13,570 nt of DNA, taken from the NCBI GenBank assembly GCA_029240015.1, contig JARBTU010000020.1:1-13570 (forward strand). Reading direction: 5' to 3'. The translations under genes and the position numbers were made by a program. This DNA is from Oscillospiraceae bacterium. GTDB lineage: Bacteria; Bacillota; Clostridia; Oscillospirales; Ruminococcaceae. The first letter of the stretch is position 1. The number at the start of each line of letters is the position of its first letter. Shown here piece by piece: positions 6,870 through 13,570 of this stretch. The notes beneath the pieces are model-generated. The model was not told where the DNA came from and ran no database searches. It was given only the letters and a program-made list of their open reading frames with translations.

Positions 6870-7978
6870 ATTTTCCCTCCAATAATATCCATCAATTGTG
6901 CACACACGAAGTCAATATCTTCCTTTGTAAGGTTGGAGGCACTTGGAAGAGAGACGCCCCGCTCCTCAACGCTTTTTGCAACAGGGTTCTCGAAACGTGC
7001 CTCAAAGGCAGGAAATCGGCTCATACGAGGGAAGCCCGGGCGTGCATGGATATTTAGCGCACTTAGCTTTTTAAGAACTTCATCCCTGTCTGCTTGAATA
7101 GATTCTTCTAAAAGAATGGAAGGATAGCAGTAATTGCTCTTGCAGTTTGGGCGTTCTTTTATAATCTTAATGCCATCGATATTTTTCAGATGATTGTAAT
7201 AATAATCAAAAATAGTTCTCTTTTTTTCCATCAGCTCATCCACCCGCTCAAGTTGTGCCAGCGCCAAAGAAGCCGAAAGGTTGCCAATAGTGTACTGATA
7301 CCCGATTTGGTCCGACCAAAAAACTGCGTTGCTGTCTGTTCTGCCCATTGAGGCGAGCAGACTGGCTTTGTTATATAACTCTTCATTGTCTGTCAGAAGC
7401 ATGCCGCCTTCACCGCAGACAGTCATCTTAGCTCCCTGAAAACTAAAACATGCGAAATCGCCGAATCCGCCTACTTTTTTCCCGTTAAATCTGGACCCGA
7501 TAGCAGGAGCGGCGTCCTCTATTACATACAGATTATGTTCATCTGCGATTTTCATGATTCGTTCCATGTCTGCCGGTTGTCCGAATGAGTGAACAAGCAT
7601 AATGGCTTTTGTTTTTGGAGTGATTGCTTTAAGGATTGCATCGGGGTCTATCGTCCATGTATTCGGTTCGATGTCCACAAATACGCACTTTGCGCCTGTA
7701 TATGCAATGGAATAAGCGGTAGCAACCCAACTGAAATCTGTAACGATAACCTCGTCGTCCTTTTGGAGTCCCAGTGATGCGGCTGCTAAATGAAGAGCCT
7801 GTGTGCAGCAATGAGTTGCCAGAGCATATTTTACTCCGATATAATCTGCAAAGGTTTTTTCTAATTTTTTGGTGTATCCATCATAATTTTCATACCAACC
7901 GTTCTTTACCGCATCCATCACGTAAGAAACTTCTTTTTCGGTTATTGAAGGTCCTGCAAAACTAATTCTCTTATTCAT
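6866..7978 (-). CDS. DegT/DnrJ/EryC1/StrS-family sugar aminotransferase
   Basis: A 370-residue PLP-dependent aminotransferase of the nucleotide-sugar type. Unlike its downstream neighbour it keeps the catalytic lysine: Lys184 in Gly-Ala-Lys-Met, followed by Gly-Glu-Gly-Gly at 189-192. Asp155 in Glu-Asp-Ala-Ala fits the PLP ring-nitrogen contact. The closest recognisable relatives are perosamine-synthase-like and other keto-sugar aminotransferases that use glutamate as amino donor. In this operon the plausible substrate is a CDP-linked keto sugar: either the C4 ketone left by RfbH, or the acetyl ketone of a branch added by the ThDP enzyme (inference). The start is supported by AAAGG eight bases upstream of the ATG at 7978, and the gene begins 27 bases after the class I/II aminotransferase gene. 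Its TGA overlaps the rfbH ATG, so the two proteins are translationally coupled. The exact product cannot be fixed from sequence. Confidence 0.88.
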   Translation of the reverse strand: MNKRISFAGPSITEKEVSYVMDAVKNGWYENYDGYTKKLEKTFADYIGVKYALATHCCTQALHLAAASLGLQKDDEVIVTDFSWVATAYSIAYTGAKCVFVDIEPNTWTIDPDAILKAITPKTKAIMLVHSFGQPADMERIMKIADEHNLYVIEDAAPAIGSRFNGKKVGGFGDFACFSFQGAKMTVCGEGGMLLTDNEELYNKASLLASMGRTDSNAVFWSDQIGYQYTIGNLSASLALAQLERVDELMEKKRTIFDYYYNHLKNIDGIKIIKERPNCKSNYCYPSILLEESIQADRDEVLKKLSALNIHARPGFPRMSRFPAFEARFENPVAKSVEERGVSLPSASNLTKEDIDFVCAQLMDIIGGKI

Positions 7979-8005
7979 AAAAACTGCCTTTCTCTATGGT
8001 TTGAA

Positions 8006-9169
8006 TCAAATATATTTTCTAATTTGGTAAAGTCTTTCACAGGCTTCATCAATAACAGAGTCGTCTTTGGCAAAGCAAAAACGAAGCAGATTCTCGCCAT
8101 TTTCGTTATGATAAAAAGCACTGCCCGGAACAGACGCGACCCCTGTTTTTTCAAGGAGATACATGGCTTTTTCTTTTGCAGTGTTCCCTTTAAGTGCACT
8201 GCAGTCTGCCAAAACGTAATAAGCACCCTGAGGAGCATAGGGTGTGAGTGAAACAGATTTAAGAGCATCGCAAAAGACGTTTCTTTTTTTCTCAAATGAA
8301 TCACGCAGGTTATCATAGTAGGACTGCGGAAGAGCCGAGATTGCTTTGGAAACTCCGATTTGGAGCGGAGCGGGAGCACATACGTACACCAAATCATGGG
8401 CACATCCTATCTGTTCAGCAAGGTCCCTGCGGCACGCACAATATCCTATCCTCCAACCAGTAATGCTAAACGTCTTGGAGTATCCTGATATGGTAATGGT
8501 TCTGTTGTGCAAGGAGGGGATGGAAGCGGGACTGATGTGCTGTACACCGTCATAGACAATATACTCATATATTTCATCCGTAAAAATAAAAAGGTTGTGC
8601 TGTTTACTGAATTGCCCCAAGGCGTTCAGTTCGGACATGGAAAATATTTTCCCGCAAGGATTGGATGGTGTATTTATCATGATTCCCTTTGTTTTTGGGG
8701 TAATCAGTTTTTCAAGTGAATCCATATCAAAACTCCATGAAGGAGGAGTGAGATGTGCATAAACAGGAACAATCCCCAGCGCTTTTAACGTATATTCATG
8801 ATAACCATAAAAAGGCTCAAAGAGGATGACTTCGTCATCCGGGTTTAAAAGGGAAAGACAAGCGCAATAAAAAGCAGCAGTGGAGCCGGAAGTAACGATA
8901 ATCTCACTTTCAGCATCATATTCTAAATGGTTGTAGCTTTTCATCTTTTCGGATATAGATTGCCGAAGCTCAATGATTCCGTCATGCCTCGTATAGTGAT
9001 TGTTCCCTGAAAGAATCGCACGATTTGTTTCTTCATACAGTATGGGAGAAAGCGGAAGATCACAAATACCTTGAGAAAGATTAATACCGCCCACTTTTTC
9101 ACATTCAATAGACATGATTCGAATTTCCGAGCGACTAAGAAAATCCAGCCTGTTGTTCACATTATTCAT
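8006..9169 (-). CDS. Class I/II (fold type I) pyridoxal-phosphate aminotransferase
   Basis: A 387-residue member of the aspartate-aminotransferase-like family. Visible motifs are Tyr59 in the HYTR segment, Asn170 in NTPSNPCG, Asp198 and Tyr201 in the TDEIYEY segment, Lys232 in SGYSKTFSITGWR (Schiff base) and Arg240, with a C-terminal LLRFCFA arginine that normally binds the substrate carboxylate. Such enzymes act on amino acids or 2-oxo acids rather than on nucleotide sugars, so its place inside a sugar operon is unusual. It may supply an amino acid or amino donor, or process a keto acid tied to the ThDP enzyme (inference). An ATG at 9190 lies in frame, but AGGAGGG at 9177-9183 is 7 bases before the ATG at 9169, which is preferred. 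The coding sequence overlaps the end of the ThDP-GNAT gene by 8 bases. Confidence 0.85.
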   Translation of the reverse strand: MNNVNNRLDFLSRSEIRIMSIECEKVGGINLSQGICDLPLSPILYEETNRAILSGNNHYTRHDGIIELRQSISEKMKSYNHLEYDAESEIIVTSGSTAAFYCACLSLLNPDDEVILFEPFYGYHEYTLKALGIVPVYAHLTPPSWSFDMDSLEKLITPKTKGIMINTPSNPCGKIFSMSELNALGQFSKQHNLFIFTDEIYEYIVYDGVQHISPASIPSLHNRTITISGYSKTFSITGWRIGYCACRRDLAEQIGCAHDLVYVCAPAPLQIGVSKAISALPQSYYDNLRDSFEKKRNVFCDALKSVSLTPYAPQGAYYVLADCSALKGNTAKEKAMYLLEKTGVASVPGSAFYHNENGENLLRFCFAKDDSVIDEACERLYQIRKYI

Positions 9170-11624
9170 CCGCCAGCCCTCCTGATCCATAAAGTATGGA
9201 ATTTTGTTTTTTCCATTTTTTTGTATTTAACTGCATCTTGATATAGTATTTTTCTGCGATTAGGTTTCCGTCGGGATTTTGCTCACTCCATGTTTCACCA
9301 TTAGAGCCGGATACTCTGAACAATGGAATATCGTAAATTTTATAAAAGCCGTTTTTGATATAAAATGAAACCGCTCTTTCGTTGTCCCACAGTACGCGAA
9401 GAAGAATTTTTTTAGGGAGCAAATTTTCCAGTCCCAAGTATATCAATGTGTTAAGGGCATCTGTCATAATTCCTTTGGATACGGATTTCTCTCCGCGCAA
9501 AACAGCGTCTATTTCACAGCTTGATTCTTCATAATCAAAAGATGAAAGACCAATGTGCCCGATTTTCGTACCGTCCGACGATAGAATGAGGAAGAGAATC
9601 CGGTCATCTTGTTTTATAATCGAGTCAATCCATTTACCCGTACTTTGCGGAGTAGAGACAAATGTGGAAGGGGCCATGTCTGGATTGCTGTTGCGCCATT
9701 CAGACATTAATGACGCGCAGTCGGGAATGGTATCTTGATAGTCTTTTGTAATAGGACGCAGTAAACCATTGTTGTTGCCCATAGAGTCTTTGATAGAAAT
9801 ACAAAATGGTTGGCCCTTATCATGCGAGGATTTATATAAATTAAAAAGTTTCTTCACTCTATCTTTAAAAGACTCCGATTCAGTATGATTATTTTGAGGC
9901 TCAAAAGGCTTTACAATCATATTTTTTTCAAACTCTTTGCGGGGAAGGGGCGGGTCTTGGTCTTCTATAGGGTGGTTGACCGATAGTTTCGGATGCACGT
10001 AAGTATATTGCGGAAGTTTGATGTCTATTAATAACGGATTAGAATGATTGAGTAAGTTTTTTATCCCTAAAAGTTCATTTTTACTTGTAATCGGTACTGC
10101 ATTGATGCCATAGCCTTTTGCTATATTGATAAAGTTTGGAGCCTGATAATCAATAATAGTGGCATTGTATCGGCTTTCAAAATACATTTCCTGAAAATGG
10201 CGTATCATACCAAGGGATTGATTGTTCATCACGATGACTTTTATTGGGATGTCATTCTTTTTTAAAAGTGCAAGCTCCTGAATATTCATCTGCATTCCAC
10301 CGTCGCCTGTGATGGCCATAATATTGGACTTTCCTTCGCTTGCATAATACGCACCAATTGCCGCAGGCAGCGAAAATCCCATGGCGCCCATGCCGCCGCT
10401 TGTAATCATGCGCTGTCCGTCTTGGAGCATAAAAGACTGTGCCGCCCACATTTGATTTTGACCGACATCAAGCACGATAATATCATTGGGGTTTGTCTGC
10501 CTTGATATTTTGTGCATGATAAAATTAGGATCAGCCGGATCGAAGGCATTGAAAGCAGGATATTTAAGCTTATAATTCAGCGCTTTTTTGTGCCATTTTT
10601 CATAGTTAGGAAATTCGGAAAGATTAGATTTTAACATGGTTTCTAAGAAAACAGATACATCTAAGTTCACAGCGATTTCATCATCTTTTATTTTGTGGCT
10701 AAGCTCATTCTGGTCAATATCCACACGGATGAGTCTTGCTTCCCGTGCGAAGCTTTCGGTAAGTGTTCCGGTCTGTCTGGTATCCAATCTTGTTCCTAGG
10801 GAAAGAACCAAATCGCTGTTGGCAACAGTTAAATTTGCATAACGGTTTCCATAAGCGCCAATCATGCCAAAATATAATTCATTGCTGTTACCAAATGCAT
10901 CTCGTCCCATCAAAGAGCTTACGACAGGAATTTGCAAGCGTTCAGCAAATTCTTTCACAAGTTCTGTAGCACCGCTTAACCTTACGCCACCTCCCAAAAG
11001 GATGGCAGGGCGACTGGATTCTTTTAATAAATCAATAATTTCCAGCGGGTCAAAAACAGCGGGAGAATCGGGAATCTCCTCGTAATCTAGCATATCATCA
11101 ATCTCTACATCTGCACGCTGGATATCCATTGGGACATCAAGCAACACAGGACCCCGTCTTCCGCTAAGTGCAATTGAAAAAGCTTTTTCAAGCTCAAATC
11201 GTATTTTATCGGGGTCGGTGATTCGGACAGCATATTTGGTGATAGGCCGAACGATGCTTACGATATCCGTTTCTTGAAACCCAAGCTGTCTAAGCTCCAG
11301 ATTCCCCTTGTACTCATATGTATTTACTTGACCTGTTATGAAAACGCATGGAATCGAATCGAAGTAAGCACTGCCGATGCCTGTAATCAGATTGGTAGCA
11401 CCGGGACCGCTTGTAGCAATGGCGACACCGACATCGTTTTTGATTCTGGCGTATCCTTCCGCAGCAAATGCCGCAGCTTGTTCATGGTAGGTGCTTATGA
11501 ACTTAACATCATCTTGCCTATAAATCGAGTCGACCATATGTGTAACAGCTCCGCCTATATAACCAAAAACGTGGGTGCATTTTTTTTGTGCTAAAAAAGA
11601 GGCGATATAATCGGATACCTTCAT
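9162..11624 (-). CDS. YerE-like ThDP carboligase fused to a GNAT acetyltransferase
   Basis: An 820-residue two-part protein. Residues 1 to about 555 are an acetolactate-synthase-like ThDP enzyme: catalytic Glu48 in the HEQAAAFAAEGYAR segment, central FAD-type domain about 190-330, Gly-Asp-Gly-Gly at 440-443 with Asn-Asn at 467-468 (ThDP/magnesium motif). At the position of the substrate-specificity tryptophan of acetohydroxyacid synthase there is Phe477. Together with no small subunit gene nearby and the CDP-sugar setting, this points to a YerE-type enzyme that adds a two-carbon unit from pyruvate to a keto sugar, rather than amino-acid synthesis. After a polar linker (about 560-610), residues about 615-800 are a GNAT-type N-acyltransferase, with the acetyl-CoA region near 704-725 and Glu-Arg-Ala-Val-Ser-Phe-Tyr at 749-755. 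The start at 11624 follows AGGAGAA at 11631-11637; its ATG overlaps the rfbG stop. Substrate and branch chemistry are inferred. Confidence 0.85.
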   Translation of the reverse strand: MKVSDYIASFLAQKKCTHVFGYIGGAVTHMVDSIYRQDDVKFISTYHEQAAAFAAEGYARIKNDVGVAIATSGPGATNLITGIGSAYFDSIPCVFITGQVNTYEYKGNLELRQLGFQETDIVSIVRPITKYAVRITDPDKIRFELEKAFSIALSGRRGPVLLDVPMDIQRADVEIDDMLDYEEIPDSPAVFDPLEIIDLLKESSRPAILLGGGVRLSGATELVKEFAERLQIPVVSSLMGRDAFGNSNELYFGMIGAYGNRYANLTVANSDLVLSLGTRLDTRQTGTLTESFAREARLIRVDIDQNELSHKIKDDEIAVNLDVSVFLETMLKSNLSEFPNYEKWHKKALNYKLKYPAFNAFDPADPNFIMHKISRQTNPNDIIVLDVGQNQMWAAQSFMLQDGQRMITSGGMGAMGFSLPAAIGAYYASEGKSNIMAITGDGGMQMNIQELALLKKNDIPIKVIVMNNQSLGMIRHFQEMYFESRYNATIIDYQAPNFINIAKGYGINAVPITSKNELLGIKNLLNHSNPLLIDIKLPQYTYVHPKLSVNHPIEDQDPPLPRKEFEKNMIVKPFEPQNNHTESESFKDRVKKLFNLYKSSHDKGQPFCISIKDSMGNNNGLLRPITKDYQDTIPDCASLMSEWRNSNPDMAPSTFVSTPQSTGKWIDSIIKQDDRILFLILSSDGTKIGHIGLSSFDYEESSCEIDAVLRGEKSVSKGIMTDALNTLIYLGLENLLPKKILLRVLWDNERAVSFYIKNGFYKIYDIPLFRVSGSNGETWSEQNPDGNLIAEKYYIKMQLNTKKWKKQNSILYGSGGLADE
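9177..9183 (-). promoter_or_regulatory. Ribosome binding site deciding the class I/II aminotransferase start
   Basis: AGGAGGG on the minus strand, 7 bases upstream of ATG 9169, lies inside the 3' end of the preceding gene. It argues against the longer in-frame start at 9190, which would place this site within the coding sequence. Confidence 0.85.
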
Positions 11625-12730
11625 AACTTCTTCTCCTGACTCAAGTTGATTAAATTGCAATATGCTGTCATTTGTTTTAGACAAAGCTCATAAACGTCTT
11701 GCGTGGAATAATGCTTATACCAATGTGTTGTATAATAAAGAGCCTCATCTAGGTTTAACTGCGGTTTCCATCCAAGGATTGTTTTTGATTTCGTACTGTC
11801 AAGACTCAAAAGGGTTGCCTCATGCAAAGAGTTTTGAGCAGAGTCTATTTGTATCTTACCGCTGCCCCAAAGTGCAATCATTTTGGTTGTTACATTATGC
11901 ACCGTAGAAATGGAACCAAAATCGGGTCCGAAATTCCATGCACCACAATATTTGGAACCTTGATGAAACAGTTTTGACGCAAGAAGCAGATATCCGTATA
12001 AAGGCTCCAACACATGCTGCCAAGGTCTTGTTGAATTTGGATTACGTAGTACGATGGCTTTGTCTGCTTCCAGTGAACGGATAATATCGGGGATAAGTCG
12101 GTCTTCCGACCAATCACCGCCCCCTATTACATTTCCTGCCCGTGCTGTGGCAACGTATTTGCCTGAATCAGGAGAAAAGAGAGACTGAATATACGATTGA
12201 GTCACAATTTCCGCACAGGCCTTGCTTGCGCTGTATGGGTCATGACCTCCAAGTCGGTCACATTCTCTGTAACTCCAAATTTGTTCCTTGTTTTCATAAC
12301 ATTTGTCCGAGGTGATGACAACAGCAGCCTTAACACTTGGGCTTTTTCGGATAAGTTCCAAAACATTTAGGGTACCCCGTATGTTGGTGTCAAAAGTTTC
12401 GTGTGGATTTTCATACGAGCGTCTGACAAGCGGTTGGGCCGCGAGGTGAAAAACAATTTCAGGGCGGCTGGCATCAAAGGCCTTTTTCAGCTCGTCAAAG
12501 TCACGGACATCCCCGCGGATATCCGTTATTTTATCATCCAGATGTGATAACACATAATTATCGTGCTCACTATACGGAGGAAGTGCATATCCTGTAACAT
12601 GCGCTCCTGCAAGGTGCAGCCACAGCGATAGCCAGGATCCTTTAAATCCTGTATGACCGGTCACAAGCACGTTTTTATCTTTAAATGTGCCGTCAAACAT
12701 TTGCTGAAAGTTTATTTCCATAGTTTCCAT
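11621..12730 (-). CDS. rfbG: CDP-glucose 4,6-dehydratase
   Basis: A 369-residue NAD-dependent short-chain dehydrogenase/reductase (extended SDR) that converts CDP-D-glucose to CDP-4-keto-6-deoxy-D-glucose in the cytoplasm. TGHTGFKG at 24-31 is the nucleotide-binding glycine motif and is typical of CDP-glucose dehydratases. HLAAQP at 95-100, the TSDKCYEN segment at 140-147 and Tyr166-x-x-x-Lys170 give the active site. Length is near that of Yersinia RfbG. The start at 12730 overlaps the rfbF stop by 19 bases and is preceded by GGGTGAT at 12736-12742 with a 5-base gap; a second in-frame ATG lies three codons on. Its TGA overlaps the ATG of the ThDP-GNAT gene. Together with RfbF it fixes CDP as the carrier of the sugar made here. 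Confidence 0.95.
   Translation of the reverse strand: METMEINFQQMFDGTFKDKNVLVTGHTGFKGSWLSLWLHLAGAHVTGYALPPYSEHDNYVLSHLDDKITDIRGDVRDFDELKKAFDASRPEIVFHLAAQPLVRRSYENPHETFDTNIRGTLNVLELIRKSPSVKAAVVITSDKCYENKEQIWSYRECDRLGGHDPYSASKACAEIVTQSYIQSLFSPDSGKYVATARAGNVIGGGDWSEDRLIPDIIRSLEADKAIVLRNPNSTRPWQHVLEPLYGYLLLASKLFHQGSKYCGAWNFGPDFGSISTVHNVTTKMIALWGSGKIQIDSAQNSLHEATLLSLDSTKSKTILGWKPQLNLDEALYYTTHWYKHYSTQDVYELCLKQMTAYCNLINLSQEKKL
11631..11637 (-). promoter_or_regulatory. Ribosome binding site of the ThDP-GNAT gene
   Basis: AGGAGAA on the minus strand lies 6 bases before ATG 11624. The frame is open further back to 11684, but that start would overlap rfbG by over 60 bases and would add 20 residues ahead of the normal N-terminus of the family. 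Confidence 0.8.
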
Positions 12731-13482
12731 GGTGTATCACCCGTTTTCCATAGATTATTTACGTTTTCGACATCCTTATAGGTATCAATAGCAGTCCAGA
12801 AACCACTGTGCTTATACACGGCGAGCTGACCGTCTGAAGCAAGTTTGTGCAATGGCTGCTGCTCAAAAGCGCAGTCTTCTTTCGGAATATAAGAAAACAC
12901 GTCGGCGTTCAGTACCATAAAGCCGCCGTTTATAATGTCATCTAAAATCGGTTTTTCTTTAAACCCCTTTGCCAAACCGCCCTGTGTTTCCACAACTCCA
13001 AACGGAGAAATTGGATTTACGCCGGTTATGGTAGCTATTTTACCGCATTTTTTGTGGTACTCAATTAATTCAGTGATGTTGACGTTACTCAGGCCGTCGC
13101 CATATGTAAGCATAAAGCTTTCACCGTCAATATATTTTTTGATTTGCGAGATGCGCCCTGCGGTTAGTGTTTTTGGTCCGGTATCTACGATGGTGACATT
13201 CCAGTCGTCATTATTATCCGTATAATAATGTATGTTTGAATCTTTTCCCGTATGCAACGTAAAATCATTATTACGCCAGCACATTTCCATAAAATATTGT
13301 TTAATCATCTCTCCTTTATAGCCTACACAAAGAATAAAATCTTTGAATCCAAAGGATGAATAGGTTTTCATGATATGCCATACAATCGGATTCTCACCGA
13401 TTTCGACCAAGGGCTTTGGGCGGAATTCGGTCTCTTCACGCATACGTGTACCCATGCCGCCGCAAAGGATTACAGTTTTCAT
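12712..13482 (-). CDS. rfbF: Glucose-1-phosphate cytidylyltransferase
   Basis: A 256-residue cytoplasmic nucleotidyltransferase that joins CTP and alpha-D-glucose 1-phosphate to give CDP-glucose and pyrophosphate, the first step of the CDP-dideoxyhexose pathway. The N-terminal GGMGTRMREET segment (residues 8-18) is the nucleotide-binding signature with its catalytic arginine. Lys23 in the RPKPLVEIG segment, Asp129 in Tyr-Gly-Asp-Gly (metal) and NGGFMV at 185-190 also match the family. The length equals that of known RfbF proteins. It is the first recognisable gene of the minus-strand operon, and the ribosome binding site is only weak (GGAAAG 13 bases and GCGGG about 8 bases before the ATG). 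Its 3' end overlaps rfbG. Whether more genes of the operon lie further upstream, outside the window, cannot be told. Confidence 0.95.
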   Translation of the reverse strand: MKTVILCGGMGTRMREETEFRPKPLVEIGENPIVWHIMKTYSSFGFKDFILCVGYKGEMIKQYFMEMCWRNNDFTLHTGKDSNIHYYTDNNDDWNVTIVDTGPKTLTAGRISQIKKYIDGESFMLTYGDGLSNVNITELIEYHKKCGKIATITGVNPISPFGVVETQGGLAKGFKEKPILDDIINGGFMVLNADVFSYIPKEDCAFEQQPLHKLASDGQLAVYKHSGFWTAIDTYKDVENVNNLWKTGDTPWKLWK

Positions 13483-13512
13483 ATTTTAAACCCGCTTTCC
13501 TATAAAATAATT

Positions 13513-13530
13513 TATTTCTACACAGAAATA
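13513..13530 (-). promoter_or_regulatory. Small inverted repeat in the leader of the sugar operon
   Basis: A perfect 7-base inverted repeat (13513-13519 with 13524-13530) with a 4-base spacer lies about 30 bases upstream of rfbF. On the minus strand TTGACC at 13555-13560 resembles a -35 element, but no good -10 lies at the right distance. The repeat could be an operator or a leader hairpin, or chance in AT-rich DNA. Confidence 0.25.
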
Positions 13531-13570
13531 CAAAAAATGATTAAAAAACAAATAGGTCAAGCTGTTGTAT

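Noticed and set aside
7975..8403. A 142-residue open frame on the minus strand.
   Set aside because: It lies in another frame of the class I/II aminotransferase, which has full family motifs; it is a shadow.
11274..11594. A 106-residue open frame on the plus strand.
   Set aside because: It is antisense to the conserved N-terminal part of the ThDP enzyme, with no ribosome binding site and no recognisable domain.
9162..11624. Calling the ThDP gene a housekeeping acetolactate synthase large subunit (ilvB).
   Set aside because: It is embedded in a CDP-sugar operon, carries a GNAT domain, has Phe in place of the specificity Trp, and no ilvN-like small subunit gene is nearby.
12935..13225. A 96-residue open frame on the plus strand opposite rfbF.
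   Set aside because: Antisense shadow of a well-conserved gene, without its own ribosome binding site.
13483..13570. A vegetative promoter for the sugar operon based on TTGACC at 13555-13560 (minus strand).
   Set aside because: No acceptable -10 hexamer occurs 16-18 bases downstream; only a T-run is found there.

Overview
The window looks like a chromosomal segment of a low-GC, Gram-positive, probably endospore-forming bacterium of the Clostridia or a related Firmicutes class. The evidence is the AT-rich sequence, strong GGAGG-type ribosome binding sites, a YdbS/YdbT pair, and a short collagen-like (Gly-X-Thr) protein of the type found on spore surfaces. No genus can be named from the sequence alone.

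Left part, plus strand (about 1-4200): a Cof-type HAD phosphatase; a two-gene unit for membrane-anchored bacterial PH-domain proteins (YdbS-like and YdbT-like) closed by a hairpin terminator; then a monocistronic collagen-like protein with an N-terminal beta-sandwich-like domain, eight collagen triplets and a separate C-terminal domain. Its upstream region holds a match to the mother-cell sporulation sigma-K pattern and an overlapping sigma-A-like alternative.

Right part, minus strand (about 13482 down to 4283): one tight seven-gene operon read right to left. The order is glucose-1-phosphate cytidylyltransferase (RfbF), CDP-glucose 4,6-dehydratase (RfbG), a fusion of an acetolactate-synthase-like ThDP enzyme with a GNAT acetyltransferase, a class I/II aminotransferase, a DegT-family sugar aminotransferase, RfbH (CDP-4-keto-6-deoxyglucose 3-dehydrase), and a family 2 glycosyltransferase with an extra Rossmann-like C-terminal domain. 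Four of the six junctions overlap, which indicates translational coupling. The operon and the collagen-like gene converge on one shared perfect-stem terminator.

Proposed logic (inference): RfbF, RfbG and RfbH make CDP-4-keto-3,6-dideoxyhexose. The ThDP domain adds a two-carbon branch at C4, as YerE does in yersiniose biosynthesis. The DegT enzyme could aminate the new ketone, and the fused GNAT domain could acetylate that amine. The GT2 protein would transfer the product. This would be a CDP-linked branched-chain amino-octose pathway, possibly decorating the neighbouring collagen-like spore-surface protein. The reductase partner of RfbH (RfbI type) and a YerF-like reductase are not in the window. 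There is no stretch over 300 bases without a gene. No tRNA, rRNA, CRISPR array, insertion sequence or transposase was seen.
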